The translations under genes were made by a program, and so were the position numbers. From Zasmidium citrigriseum (lineage: Eukaryota; Ascomycota; Dothideomycetes; Mycosphaerellales; Mycosphaerellaceae), in assembly GCA_002786025.1 (NCBI GenBank), contig NHNW01000014.1:682001-746000 (forward strand): a DNA stretch of 64,000 bases, in the 5' to 3' direction. The notes beneath the pieces were generated by a model. The model did not search any database, was not told the origin of the DNA, and saw only the letters and a program-made list of their open reading frames with translations. This document shows positions 31,802 to 43,982 of the stretch, piece by piece (within the stretch, counting starts at the first letter, position 1; the number at the start of each line of letters is the position of its first letter).

Positions 31802-34800
31802 TCAGTCAAAGACATCAACAGCATAACGATCACCTCTCAAATTCTCCCACCACTTCAACGCCTGTTCATAAGTCATCGGCTCATCATCGTCTTTCTGGCT
31901 GTATTCGCTCGCAATTTTGGCTGCAACCTCCGAGACTCCTTGTCCGACCCTGCTACTACCGCAGACATAAGCCCTGGCGCCTCCATCGAAGAGCTTAGAG
32001 ACTAGCTCTCGCTCCATCCAGAGCCTGTCCTGCACGTATTTGCAGCCTTGCGACTTTTCGGGGTGTCTGCTGTGGGCGTAGAAGACCTTCACAACGCCTT
32101 GCTTCTCCCAAGCCGTCAGCTCTTTGGTAAAGAGCTTGTCTTGCGGAGAACGACATCCAACGAAGAGAAGAGCTTCCCCAACGTCTTTACCGGCCTGCTT
32201 CTTGATCGCACGTTCTTCGATAAAGCCCCTGAATGGTGCAATACCTGTTCCTGCACATGCCATGATGATGGGCGTTGAGTCGTCCAGAGGTAAACGGAAA
32301 GCGTTCGAGCACTTCTTGATTGCGATCTGGATCGTTGCGCCAGGCTCGAGCTCCTTCAGATAATTGGTTGCGGTACCGAGATGCTTACCGCTCTCGAGTA
32401 CACTGAAGGTGACGCTGGCAATGGATGGATCGTTGAGGGGCGATGAAGAGATGCTATATTGGCGGAGACGGAGCGGAGGGAGCATGGCAAGGAAGGTCGA
32501 GAAGGGGATTTGAATCTCTGGGTGGCGCTCGAGGATATCGATCGCTGAGCCGCTCTCGTCGATGATGTCCTTGGCATTGTCGTTAGTGGTGCATTTGGAG
32601 AGGATCTCCTTGTTCTTGCGAGTAGCTGGTGTACTCAGTTCCACGTAAGAGCCAAGCACAGCAGCGACTGATAGCTCTGTGTTCGCTGGGACGGTGGCAT
32701 GTTGGCCTTCAATCACCGTCATGACCGCATCCCAGGGCAACGAGAAGCGGACCAGGACCCTGGAGATTATGTGAATGTGGTTCACAGGTAAGACGGCAAG
32801 ATAGTCCCCAGCTTCGTAACGCATGTCTGTGGGAAGCTTGATGACGACGTGCCTCTTTTCCGGTTCCGTCGGCGCGGAGATACGTTCATTACTGAGAATC
32901 TTCGCATCTTGCATGTGGTGATACCGAAGGTGCCCGGCTCTTGCGTTCGTGGAGATCTTGAGGTTGAAGCCGCCAGGTAGTATATCCTCTCTCTCCGGCG
33001 TGAGCTTCTTCCAGAGGCCATCGGACCAGTCGTCGAAGTCGTCAAAAATCGTTCCCTTTGATACATCTGTCTCGCCGCGAGCAACCAAGGCTGTGGCACC
33101 CTTCTCGAGCAACAGCTGCTCAATCGCTTCTGGTACGCGCTGATACGTAGACGCCCAGTCCCGGTGGCCGCATCCAAAGATAGCAACCTTCGAGCTCGAC
33201 AGGCTGGAGCTTTTCGTGGACTTCAACCACTGCATGAAGATCTTGGCATTATCAGGCGGCTGGCCCTCATAGGTGCACGCAACAATGACGACCGGCTGAT
33301 CGGACGGAAAGGTATCAACTGCTTCGTCCAGCGTCCGGACGATCGGCTTGAAACCACGAGTCTGAGCAGTCGAAGCGAGAGAGTGAGCAAGGCCTTCAGA
33401 TGTGCCAGAAGAGGATCCAAATAAGATCGTCATGGGTGATCCGTCGTCAGCTTGGGCTGGCGATCCCCCGTTTGTCGCAGAAGCTACGGTCGTCGAAACG
33501 TTGCCCGGTGGCATGGTAGCAGTATGCAGTTTCTGGGGAATGTGCAGCGGATCAATGCCTGCTCGCAGGCTCGCTTTGATTTGCAAGCCGTCGGGTTTCT
33601 GGGTGAGCGTTTCTTTGATCTTCAGTTGGTAGCCCGGGTCGGCCAGACGAAGATTGAAGTTCTGGAGGATCATAGCCATGGCTAGAATGGCTTCTTGCCA
33701 GGCGAAAGATCTCCCGATGCAGCCTCTGGCCCCATTGCCGAAAGGCTGGACGATGGGTCAGTCACAATCATGCTGGGGAAACAAGGTATCAAATGGAGAG
33801 ACATACCTTCCAAGCCGCGCCTCGCAGATTGCGGAACTTCTCCTCAAACATTCGCTCTGGTTTGAACTCGTTGGCATCCTCGCCAAAGAAAGCTGGGTCT
33901 CTCTGGCTCTTTGTGAGCTGTACGAAGATCATTGCGTCCGCAGGTATAACATATTTTCCCCTTAGCGTCACGGGGCCTTTGGTGCCTGGTAAAGGCGAGA
34001 CACCGATCGAGGGAGCTGAAGGGTTGAGACGTAAAGTTTCTCTTAAAACCGCCTCAATGTAGGGTAGCTTTGACATGTGTTGGAATTGAACTGGGCCACC
34101 TCCTATGACTGTGTCCACTTCTTCTTGTGCCTTCTGCAATGTTTCCGGATTGTTGAGCAGATGGTAAATGGCGAATGCTAGGAGACCCGAAGTCGTTTCG
34201 TGGCCTAGATGCTCATTAGCAGCGATCTTCAAAGACTCTGGACTTTCCACGGCGAACGCTATCTCCCATAGAAGGCGACGCACTGGGCCGATAACGCAGG
34301 CTGCGGAGTCATAGACACAGTCTCGTCGCATCGGGATGACGATGCTTACCGGCGACTAGGAATGTGATCATGTTATCCATGATGGAGTCCTCCGTGAGCT
34401 GCTTCCCTGTCTTCGGGTCTTTGCCGTACAGCATAGCATTCAAGAGGTCTTTCTTCTCCGTGGGATTCGCCCTCCTCTGATCGATGCACGTCTGGGCCGT
34501 TGATCGAAGGATCTCAATATCTCGACGGTACTTCTTCTCCGCACCTGGATTCAACATCTTCTCAATGGCTGTCCTTGTCGATCTATTGCCCGATTCCGTG
34601 AGGAAGTCGCCGACGGTGTGAATGAAAGGGTGCATGTCCTCTCGATAGAACGAGTTGAACCTCATGCCAGTTGCACATAAAGCAATTGTATCGAAGGTGA
34701 GACGAGTTCTGACATTGGTCGCCGGGTCAGCGCAAGCGTGTAGGTCAGGTCTTGTTTACTCACGTATCATCTGTAAGATTGATGGCATCGTCGGGTCCTA

Positions 34801-35309
34801 ATCGAGCCCACTTCGCTACCAGCTGGCATGCGAGGTCGTGCATTTCGTCAAACATGTCTTTGATTGACAATGGGCCAAAGGCAGGCCGCAGTGCGCGGTT
34901 CGCGATCCCCCAATTCGGTTCGTCATTGTGAGCTGTGAACTGGATTTTCGATCCCTTAGTCTCGCTCTGTCACCACGGAAGGGGAAAAGGTTCCTACCAG
35001 GCCATCATGAACAGCATTTCTGACCTCTCCGAGTGCTGGATCGATCTTCTTGCCAAATCGTGTCTCATCACAGACTTCTTCCACGAGGTCGACCGAGGAG
35101 ACTATGTAAACGTCCTGCCCGGCCAAATTTAGTTTGTAGATCTCGCCTGCGGCTAGTAAGTACAAAGGCTCGTGGCCAACTGCAAGCATAGTCCACCGAC
35201 CATATTTATCGGCGAGCTCATCCAGGCTCTTGATGGAATGTGCTGGATCCAAGTCGAATAAGTTCCCTATGATAGGCCAACTGGGCGGCTGTGGAATTCG
35301 AGAGGACAT
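31802..35309 (-). CDS. self-sufficient cytochrome P450-reductase fusion (CYP505 type), 1062 aa
   Basis: A P450 heme domain joined to a diflavin reductase, like P450foxy of Fusarium and bacterial BM3, which hydroxylate fatty acids near the omega end. Exons: 34998-35309, 34764-34939, 34350-34708, 33807-34204 and 31802-33745. The heme half starts MSSRIPQPPSWPIIGNLFDL. It has the I-helix GHETTSG, the ExxR motif ETLR and the heme loop PFGNGARGCIG (Cys424). A linker near residues 455-500 leads to the FMN domain (ILFGSSSGTSEGLAHSLA), then the FAD part (RQYSISSSP), the NADP part (ACAGTGIAPFRGFI) and the C-terminal YAVDVFD. Length fits the family (about 1050-1080). All cofactor motifs look intact. Cytosolic or peripheral; no N-terminal membrane anchor. 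Fatty-acid oxidation is likely, though relatives in gene clusters modify polyketides. Confidence 0.95.
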
Positions 35310-36804
35310 CTTGGTGTCGTTGCTGTTCTATTGTGGCTGCTGTGCTCTTTGTCGTCAATCGTGAGGCTTGGTCGGTCATATTGGCGTTGGTACAACGTTG
35401 TGCGGTCTTAATATGAAGCGTTGGGAGGAGTGTCGCAGCGCAAGGCTGTGACGCTTTGGAGGCCTTGCAAACCTTAAAGGTCCGTGGAAAGCGCGGACTA
35501 GGAACGCGCGGGCACCACAACAACAATCGACCACGATACCCTCAAAGTCTCAAACAGGACCCCTTTGAAAGCGGATTGCGTACTGAACGAGGTATGCCTT
35601 CTTCGTTGGCGTCAGCCTTAAGGCAGGATCATCAAGCAAGAATGTGCGACAAAGCCCGAGCAAGCCATTATGCATAACTTGACTCTCCAGAAAATGATCG
35701 CACGGTCGACAAAATGCGGCATGACGTTCGGACTCAGTCTTCCGATGCAATTCCCGTGGACCATGGTAGACTGGGCTAGTGACTCTGGCCTTCATCTGGC
35801 CAGTAGCGCTTGTCCCAGGCGACGCAGCGATGGTCTAGCGACTCTTGATGTATTCTGTAGCAGACCATGGCCATCGCAAGGTACATCGATTGTTGGAGGA
35901 ATGATTTTTGAGAGCTGCGGGGTCACTTGAGGTTAGCCAGAGTGGTACATTCCATCCATTCACGCTGGCTACTACTTACCACGCTTCCCGCGGCACGCAA
36001 TCCTTCCTGATACTATAGAACAAGTCCAAGGCCTCGCAACTCTGCATTTACTCAGCCTCAATCCAGACTGCACTTTGCATCATCGTTCTCTCCATGAACC
36101 TCTCGCGTCCCGCCAGTCGATGGCCGTACCAAGGGACACCGTCCAGGCCCAGACGGTTCGTGACGGCAGGCCGCCGTGGGCCAAAATAGCAGAGATTCAA
36201 GCGCGCGGCCTCAGACATCCGTTCAGGCGATAGAAGGCTATCCGGGCCCGAGAGCGACGATGTCGTCTTGTTGGCGTGAGAGAGGACAAGGCACCGTTGT
36301 ACGAGTCCGAGCAAAAAGGAGCGGGCTCGGGCCGAGATGTTGCACGGACGGTTGCACCGTGACCTCACCTCGCCTTGCGCACACCTTTTCCACATCTTTG
36401 TCCTTCTGGACCTTGTCAAGACTTCGCTTCGCAACATTGCCTATTTATCGCCAAGCCGTGATCTGGATCGGGTTCGTATCGCGAGGCCCCGGGTCTTGGG
36501 AACATCATCGTCGTCAGACGTGCATCCTGGCACTAGCATTGCCTGGGGCCCTGCTTACATCAGGAGACGTGGACCGCACGGTTATCAGTCAGCCGGACGA
36601 GTCGCGCTACAGGCATCCCCTCGCGATATTCATGACCAGCCTGCTACACTTGTCCCAATCTGCCGCGAAGGCCAGCATTGAGACGTTCGTCACACCTTGT
36701 TGAACGCTTGAGGGTGGAAGGAGCTTGTTTTGAACGACTACCGGGACAACGCCCACTTCCTCCCATATCGTCTCTACCGCAAGAAGGCCCCCAAGGCAAC
36801 CACC
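35310..36804. other. 1.5 kb intergenic region, divergent promoters
   Basis: Lies between the P450-reductase gene (minus) and a Zn2Cys6 regulator (plus). Frames in it start without ATG or lack motifs. If the regulator controls the P450, its sites should be here. Confidence 0.45.
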
Positions 36805-39160
36805 ATGGAAGCAGAACGACCGATTTCAGTGATTCCCAAGGCAGTGAGTCGTTCTGACAGGTCGTGCGTTCGCTCGCTGACAGGAGGAAGTGCGCCAATT
36901 GCAGAGTCCGCAAAGTACGAAGCTCTCACGCCTGGGCGTCGCTGTGATCCCACTGACATTGCGTGGTCTTAGATCAAATGCAGTCGTCAGTTTCCTTGCT
37001 CGAGCTGCGAAGCGTCTGGCATTCAATGCCAAATCAGTTCAGCCAAGACTCAAGCACGCTCGGCACCGGCTCGACGACCAGCAATCCCGGGAGAGTATGC
37101 CATCTTGCTTGTCTTGTCGATCCGAATACGCGAGCTAAGACCGTCGAAGCAAAGACGAGATCAAACAGTTGTCGCAAAACATAGAAGAGATACGTCAGTC
37201 CGTTCAACACCTGCTGACCTTGAGCGAGCGGCGATCATCGACGAATTCGCCCGGATCCCTTCCGCGACCCGACGTGGAACAATCCGCCTCAAGTGACAGC
37301 CCACAATCACATTCCGTCTTCGAGGGCGTGGCTTCTTTCGCCAATCAGGCAATTGATGCAGGAGAGGCATCACAAATCCTGGCAAAAGATCAAGTCCAAC
37401 TGGCTGTTGCACAAGATGGCCTCAGGTCTTTACGGAATCTCATCCAAACCAGTGGAGCGGCGACAACAGGGAGTTCACCCAAGGAAGGCAAACGCAAGGT
37501 CTCGAAGGTCGCCAAGAGCATGGAACTCCCGCCGGCCGATTTCGTGGTACAACTCCTAAGGACGTTCAAACTCCGACCCTCCATATCTCTTCTCGCATAC
37601 GGCTTCGGAGACATAATCTTTTTGGAAAAATTGTGCCATGCTGCTTACTTCCCAACCGAGCCTGTCTCACTTGGGCAACTGGCGACGATGCATGGAATCA
37701 TCATGAGTCTGCTCAGGGAGTGGGTCATTCACCCAGACCTTTCATTTCCAGAGCAATTTGATTTCGCTGAAATCATGACACTTTGCGAGAAGAATTTCGA
37801 CGCAGCGGTCAAGACGTACGAAGTTCTCGCCAACCCGACCGTCGACAATGCCAAGGCCTTGCGAATTGCTGTCAGTCTGCGGACATGATCTTGGTGAGAT
37901 ATGCTGATTGAGATGCAGGCTACACATGCCCAGGACAAGACCGATAGCAATGCGTGCTGGACACATACGGCCTGTGCAGCGCGCCATGCGCTCAGTCTTG
38001 GCCTGCACCGCAAGACATCATACGCAGCACTCTCCGCGGAAGAGGCTGATGACAGGCGTCGGCTCTTCTGGTCAATCTACAATCATGACAGAAGTGTCTC
38101 GCTCACACTCGGACAGCCATCCACCATCCAGGATCATGATATTGATGTCGACTTATATCATCCTTCATCCAATATCAGTTTTGCTCCGTGGGATCGGGTT
38201 CGTATAACACAAGGCATAGGTCGCATCATTGATTTCGTGGACCTTTACTGACCGACGCCCTTGCCAGGCCAATCAAGCTTTCCATCACTTCGCCAAGATC
38301 GAAGGTATGATCTACAATCGCTTGTATTCTGCATCTGCTCTGCAGAGGACCAACGAGGAACGCCTTGCCATCGCTCAAGAGCTCACACAAAGCTTGGAGG
38401 AGTGGTGGCGAACCCGCATGCCTGTAAGTTCCATTTCGAAAGACGTCGACCAAGCCTAACGTTTCCGCTGTAGAGTGAGGATCCAGACTGTTATGAACTG
38501 GACTTCTTTCGTGTCATATACATCATACCCACCAAGGTCGTGTGGTATTCCCTGTTGTCCACCATTCACCGAGGGACTTATGCCACGAGCGATTCTCCCG
38601 GGACCATAACGCACGCATGTTATCAGGCTGCTTGCCGTAGCATTGAGTGCCACCTGGAAGCTCTTGAGCAGACTTTAGGCTTCAGCGATGGGCGTCTCAT
38701 TCGAGTTTACTTGAGCTGGAATCTCCTGTACGGCTCATTTACCCCTATCATTGTTGTCTTTCTGCACGTCATATCATCTTTCGACGGCCGCGATCTTGAA
38801 CTTCTGCTTCGATTCCACAACTCTCTCCAGGACTTACCGGACCTTCCAGAAGGCACCTTGCGTTTTCGAAACGCCTGTGCGATATTTGCCTCAGTCGCCA
38901 AGTCATACATTGGATCCCGCGATATCCTGCCATCGACGGCACCTGTTCAAGCGGAAGCAATTGTCCGCCGCGAAGATGTGCAGCAGGCTTTTGATCCATC
39001 GCACATGACTGGATACGCCAATATGAATCTGGATCCTGCTTTAAACTGGGAGCAGTTCGATCCGTCGAACCTGGACGGCATGTATAACTTTGTCGACAAC
39101 TGGATGGATGGAACGCAGCAGAGTATGGACTTTTGGAATATGGATCTTGGTCCCTTCTGA
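36805..39160 (+). CDS. Zn2Cys6 transcription factor with fungal-specific TF domain, about 675 aa
   Basis: Proposed exons: 36805-36843, 36891-36914, 36973-37094, 37150-37870, 37919-38197, 38268-38423 and 38474-39160. The zinc cluster is split over exons 2 and 3: CANCRVRK then IKCSRQFPCSSCEAS then GIQC, matching C-x2-C-x6-C-x5-C-x2-C-x6-C. A linker (DEIKQLSQNIEEIRQSVQHLL) is the dimerisation coiled coil. The middle-homology region includes THTACAARHALSLGLHRK and RRRLFWSIYNHDRSVSLTLG, then QPSTI. The first and third introns need AAG acceptors, so exons 1-4 are less certain than the rest. The last exon has a hydrophobic activation-domain-like C-terminus ending in an acidic/aromatic stretch. Targets unknown; the nearest candidates are the P450-reductase and HET genes. 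Confidence 0.82.
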
Positions 39161-39335
39161 TGGATTTTGCACTGCCACATCGATTCGATGCCTTGGGTAG
39201 TAGCTGCATGAAGCTTGAGGACCAGCTGTCATGCAGATCTCTCCTGGGGCGCAGCTGTACCTTTTCATCTACAAAAGCTCGAGATCATCGTCTGTCTGTC
39301 CAGCATTTTGGATCCGGCGTTGGCCTTACGGATGC

Positions 39336-41510
39336 ATGGATCTCTCCACCAATCTGTGTCGGAAATGTCTAGGTCTACTGGAATTGAAGGTCGTCGATGT
39401 TCGAGTCGAACGTGGCCTTGGCCTTCCGCATCATGCAAGCATCTCAGACTTACTGACCGCTGTGCAACTCCAATGCAGATTCTGCTGCGCATTCTGGAAC
39501 TCATACTCGGGCGAAGACCAAAGGACGCTACGTTCGGCCGATTCTGTGCGAGCTTCAAGACTTGTGCCACCCTGGGAGCATGACGAAGTTGGCGAGAAAC
39601 ATGATGTGGCGACTCGGTGCAACATATGGCCTGGCAATCATCGAGAATGGGGATACGAGGCAGGAACACTGATAGTTTCCATCGTACTGCATCAGGACCT
39701 GGGGCAGAAGTGTGGCTTGGGACTGGCAGAACAACGATTTCTCTTCGAGCCATTGAGTGACGAGCAGCAGGAAGGCTGTCATCATGGCCCTCTAAGTGGA
39801 GATTCTACGAAAGGCAACCAGATGATCACCAGCTCAACCTCGTCTCCAGAGTGCTGCGATTTGATCGAGAAGTGGCTGCACGAGTGTTCCCACACGCACA
39901 GGCAGTGCAACGTCTTGCTTGACAGTCGATGGCGCCCCAGTCGTCTTCTCGAGATCTCGAGAGTAGATTCTGTTCGTGTCGTCGAGACTGCGCAAGAACC
40001 AACGCGCGGACATTACATGTCCCTCAGCCATCGCTGGTGTGCAAGTCCCACACTGGTGCTATCTCGAGATACGGAAGGGCAATTGAAGGACGGGATTCAC
40101 CAAAACTGCCTTCCCCAGGCCGTACAAGATGCTGTGGCCATCTGCAGGCGCCTTGAGATCCCCTATCTGTGGGTAGACCTGCTCTGCATCAGGCAGAATG
40201 ACGAAGATCTGCACGACTGGAAGAAGGAATCCACGACCATGGACAGGGTCTATGGTAACTCGTTCTTGAATCTCGTGGCCCTCGCTGCCGAAGATACAAC
40301 GCATACGTTCTTCGTTGCCAGGGATTCGAAGCAAATCGCAGAGATGTATATCAGCACTGCTCTTGACGAAAACTTGGAAGTCGGCACGCACATGAAAGAA
40401 TATCGTGTCGTTGATCTAGACCTACGACGCAGAGAGGTCAACAATCTGCCCCTGAACTGTCGCGGTTGGGTCGTGCAAGAACGCCTTCTATCACCACGTA
40501 GCCTGTACTTCAGCAGAGACCAGATTCACTGGGAGTGTCGTGAACTGGTAGCCTGCGAGACGTACCCGGAAGACATGGTCAGCCCAAGTGGGGAGCTTTT
40601 CAAAATCAGACCCGATACCGAAAGCACAAGGCTCCAAGCACACGCTTCTAACACTCCAATCCCGGGTGGACTATATGGACAATGGGATCGCATCGTAGCT
40701 CATTACACAAGATGTGGCCTCACTCGAGACGCAGACAAGCTGGTGGCCCTTTCCGGAGTAGCCAACATGATGCAGAGCCTCTTGAGAGGTGAAATGTATG
40801 TGGCCGGTATGTGGCGCTGCGATCTCGAAACGCAGCTGCTCTGGACAGTCTCTTATCATACTGGTCATAATCTCGCGGAACCTTGGTTTCCTCGGAGATA
40901 CGCTTCTTACATTGCTCCCTCCTTCTCGTGGGCGAGCATTGATGGAGCCATTCGGCCGTTCGAGAGGTCCGATGTAGGAGCAAGGGCAGCGCCTCTGATT
41001 GAAGTCAAGAACATTGACCTGATATGGCCAGACGACCACCGTACGGGCAGAGTAACAGGCGGCTCGCTGACTCTTCGATGCCGACTGCAAGAAATCGAAA
41101 TGAAGCCCGGATTCCCTTTCACCGGCGGTTTCGAGCCTCATCTCAAGAAGATCATCAATGACGATAGCACCGAGCAGGCATATCACACTCCAGTCCTCAT
41201 CTTTATGGACGAGAACACAAACATTTTCAACCCCAGGGGCCGGCAAGATCTCTATGCAGTACCGGTAGTCCACCAGGAAACCGGTGCCACGAGTTCGGAT
41301 CTTTATCATCTTCTCTTGCAGGTCATCGATGCGGAGAACGGTGTCTTTCGACGGGTTGGCGTTACCAGAAGATTCTTCCAGGACAGCGAGGATAATGATC
41401 ATGAGGCTGAGAGGCGTCAGCTGGCGGTGTGGACAAGTCAGAGTCCTGACGCTGAAGAGATGCCTTGCGTGGCGTATGAAGATGGGTGGCATACGATTCG
41501 GATTGTATGA
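39336..41510 (+). CDS. large HET-domain protein, 724 aa
   Basis: Single exon. The frame opens at 39231, but the ATG at 39336 gives MDLSTNLCRKC followed by QLQCRFCCAF, the Cys-rich start typical of this HET subfamily, so I prefer it. The HET domain runs from about residue 225 with GHYMSLSHRWC, then LPQAVQDAVAICRRLEIPYL, WVDLLCIRQND and the later VYGNSFLNLVALAAED. A downstream CRGWVVQERLLSPRSLYF is another hallmark. The C-terminal third resembles other long HET proteins (SFSWASIDGAI) and has no NACHT or WD repeats. The gene lies just ahead of the 2EXR array, so this stretch is rich in fast-evolving families. Role: allorecognition or programmed cell death, by family only. Confidence 0.9.
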   Translation: MDLSTNLCRKCLGLLELKVVDVRVERGLGLPHHASISDLLTAVQLQCRFCCAFWNSYSGEDQRTLRSADSVRASRLVPPWEHDEVGEKHDVATRCNIWPGNHREWGYEAGTLIVSIVLHQDLGQKCGLGLAEQRFLFEPLSDEQQEGCHHGPLSGDSTKGNQMITSSTSSPECCDLIEKWLHECSHTHRQCNVLLDSRWRPSRLLEISRVDSVRVVETAQEPTRGHYMSLSHRWCASPTLVLSRDTEGQLKDGIHQNCLPQAVQDAVAICRRLEIPYLWVDLLCIRQNDEDLHDWKKESTTMDRVYGNSFLNLVALAAEDTTHTFFVARDSKQIAEMYISTALDENLEVGTHMKEYRVVDLDLRRREVNNLPLNCRGWVVQERLLSPRSLYFSRDQIHWECRELVACETYPEDMVSPSGELFKIRPDTESTRLQAHASNTPIPGGLYGQWDRIVAHYTRCGLTRDADKLVALSGVANMMQSLLRGEMYVAGMWRCDLETQLLWTVSYHTGHNLAEPWFPRRYASYIAPSFSWASIDGAIRPFERSDVGARAAPLIEVKNIDLIWPDDHRTGRVTGGSLTLRCRLQEIEMKPGFPFTGGFEPHLKKIINDDSTEQAYHTPVLIFMDENTNIFNPRGRQDLYAVPVVHQETGATSSDLYHLLLQVIDAENGVFRRVGVTRRFFQDSEDNDHEAERRQLAVWTSQSPDAEEMPCVAYEDGWHTIRIV

Positions 41511-41758
41511 TGCAGGAGAGCGTTCGAGAAGGCGTACACAAAGAATAGGAGGTAGTTATTGTGCGGACTGAAGAATGAAGTGAGAATCAGAGATACTGCG
41601 AGGATGTGTGAATGGTGTCACATGAAGACGCTAGCCGCCAGACGCTCGGGCCAAGTCGCTTCGCTAGAACTATTAGCTGCTGCGCTAGAAGCTTAACCGT
41701 CTCACTTGTCCAAACAACAACACATCTCGAGATCATCAACACAGTCATCAAAACGACC

Positions 41759-42484
41759 ATGGCGGGCACAGTCCTGGGCAATACGCCGGCCACCAAAAGC
41801 AAATCAGATGGCTTGGATCAAAACATGAGCAAAGTCGCTTCATCGCAAGCTATTTTGTCGCATCACGACTCATCGCCGGTACTACCATCAGACTGCGAAA
41901 ACGCATCCCGAATCGCATCGCCTTCGAGGACCGACCAGGCAACAGTATCACGTCTCCTAGCTCTACCTCGAGAGCTGCGTGACATGATCTACGAGTACAC
42001 ATTCACAAAACCGGTCGACCTAGTCAACAAGGACATTCGCAGTCGCAACGCTGGACTACTGCTCACTTCCCGTCAAGTTCGTAGAGAAACATCTAGCCTC
42101 TACTGGCGAGATACGACCTTCGAAGTATCCGCATCGAGCTTCAGGCGACTGGCAGAACTGTGCCAAGCGAGACTGGCTGCGATTCCCTCCAAGCAGCGTG
42201 CTTTGATGGTGAATGTTCATCTCCTGGTGCAGTCGTCTTTTGATACTCAGCGTCATATGGGAAGACGAGGTTTCGTGGGCTTCTCTCATGTGCGTGTGGT
42301 GAGAAATGTGGAGACCAGACGCTTGGCGGAGGTTTGGAAGCAACTGGATACGATCGGCCTAGCCATGGAGAAGAATGCCTTGAAATGTCGGATATGGTCT
42401 TGGAACGGCGAGAGGAATGTCGAGATCTGGAAGTCGACGCCAAACAGCGACAAGTATCCTCCTCCACGTGCTCGGATCCGATGA
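41759..42484 (+). CDS. 2EXR/F-box-like protein, copy 1, 241 aa
   Basis: Single exon with a Ser-rich N-terminal extension of about 65 residues. The core motif follows, LLALPRELRDMIYEYTFTK, then NAGLLLTSRQVRRETSSLYW and TFEVSASSFRRLAEL. This pattern (LPxELRxxIYxY, LLxxxRQxxxE, FYxxxxF) defines the 2EXR type of short fungal proteins, distantly F-box-like. The C-terminus is basic. It is the first of four relatives in a row on the same strand. Function unknown; interaction or degradation-adaptor roles have been proposed for such proteins but nothing here shows one. Confidence 0.8.
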   Translation: MAGTVLGNTPATKSKSDGLDQNMSKVASSQAILSHHDSSPVLPSDCENASRIASPSRTDQATVSRLLALPRELRDMIYEYTFTKPVDLVNKDIRSRNAGLLLTSRQVRRETSSLYWRDTTFEVSASSFRRLAELCQARLAAIPSKQRALMVNVHLLVQSSFDTQRHMGRRGFVGFSHVRVVRNVETRRLAEVWKQLDTIGLAMEKNALKCRIWSWNGERNVEIWKSTPNSDKYPPPRARIR

Positions 42485-43055
42485 GAGACTGAATGAACAG
42501 CGAGTCTCGATAGGTCTTGATAGAATTTTTGGTTTCCGGCGCGAAGAGAAAGGGCACGAGCTGAGTATCCGGTTGTAAAATACTGCATTGGGAGTAGATT
42601 AGAGCTCAGATTATTTTGGGAACGAAAAATTATCAGCAAATGACACTGGGTATGCTCAAAGGTGACATCGTCCCCTTTCTGTGGTGCATATGAAGACCGC
42701 GGGCAGGGTACATCAGATCAGCCTCTGAGAGCTTGTGAATGCCGGCAGAGTCGAATCACATGGGAGGCGCTGGCGCATGACGCTCGGTCCAGATATACCT
42801 CTTCTGTTCTACTCTTTTCCGATCCATTTCTTTCTTTGATTGGAAGATCCACTGAAGCAAGTGACTTGAGACTTGCAATTTCTGAGCACCCCGATAGAGC
42901 TTGCAAATCATCAGTCTGATCGCCAACTGCAACGATTGTATCAACCTCACACCAAAGCGACTTCCACAAGACTTGGTCGGGCCTCGAATCTCTTCACCGG
43001 TCATCTTCGGCACAGCTATCCTCAACCACTTTTCGACTAGGCTTGGTGAATAGCC
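42485..43055. other. spacer between 2EXR copies 1 and 2
   Basis: No gene recognised. AT content is a little higher than in coding DNA. It should hold the promoter of copy 2. Confidence 0.4.
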
Positions 43056-43610
43056 ATGGCTCCCGAGAAGCTCAATCTATCTTTCCTCAGCATCCCTCGA
43101 GAACTTCGTGATAGGATCTACGAGTACGTCTTCAGCGGTATCGTACGTATCAAACCCGGAAAGACCGACATCATGAGCCGCAACGCAAGTCTGCTAGCAG
43201 TCTCAAGACAGCTACGGGCTGAGGCTGCAAAGCCATACTATCAACTCACCGCCTTCGAGTTCAACGAGGAGTTCAACGGACGTGGTCTTGCATCATTCCG
43301 CAAGTTCCTATCGATTATGTCTCCCCAGCATCGAGCCTTTATCACCGTCATACGGATCAACTTCTGGGGTTATGAGCGGGAGGACTGGTATGCCGAGTTA
43401 GATAATCACTCCTTCGAGAGGTTCCTCGAACGCCAGAGGCGTGAGCAGGATCTGCTCCTGAAGTTGCTCAGGGCGAAGCTTGGGGATATGGCGCTACAGG
43501 GAGATGCTCTCAGCACTCGGGTTACAGTGTGGGTCGAAGATAAGTATGTGGAGGGATGGACTGCGAAGCCGCTGGAGGTTCCCCTCGTGTACATGAGCGA
43601 GGGCAAATGA
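43056..43610 (+). CDS. 2EXR/F-box-like protein, copy 2, 184 aa
   Basis: Single exon: MAPEKLNLSFLSIPRELRD, then RIYEYVFSG, NASLLAVSRQLRAEAAKPYY and AFEFNEEFNGRGLASFRKFL. It matches copy 1 over the LPRELRDxIYEY and RNAxLLxxSRQxRxE blocks but lacks the long N-terminal extension. A predicted amphipathic helix (FERFLERQRREQDLLLKLLR) lies near residues 125-145. Acts by unknown means; nothing suggests secretion. Confidence 0.8.
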   Translation: MAPEKLNLSFLSIPRELRDRIYEYVFSGIVRIKPGKTDIMSRNASLLAVSRQLRAEAAKPYYQLTAFEFNEEFNGRGLASFRKFLSIMSPQHRAFITVIRINFWGYEREDWYAELDNHSFERFLERQRREQDLLLKLLRAKLGDMALQGDALSTRVTVWVEDKYVEGWTAKPLEVPLVYMSEGK

Positions 43611-43982
43611 GGCATCGATTGGAGACGAACAGAAGTGAGGGAAAGATTTGAGCTCAGTGGCCTCTTGTGGCGCACGGAAGGTCTCATGTTCTTGCATATA
43701 TGGACACGAATGCTTTTGGGCGCCTATTTTCAAGAGCTATCGGGGTACATGATGAGTTACGCAGCCCATATAAAAGTCCTTTCATTATCTAGCCTTATCT
43801 GACTCTTTCCAACCACCAATGCAAGAAGTAGCTAGTTACTTCCAAGCAGTGAATATCCTGCCGTCACATGCTCGCTCGTCACCCGCGCTAGTACTGGCGC
43901 TAGTAAAGCTTCTGCATCCTATAAATCATCGCACTTCCTCCTCTCCGAGCTTAGCCGCCCCGTGCGGACATCTCAGTTAAAA
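43611..43982. other. spacer between 2EXR copies 2 and 3
   Basis: No gene recognised. A CGCTAGTACTGGCGCTAG palindrome-like sequence lies near 43887-43904, upstream of copy 3. Confidence 0.4.

Noticed and set aside
36176..36703. 175-codon plus-strand frame upstream of the regulator
   Set aside because: Starts with GTG, no motif, probably random in GC-rich DNA.
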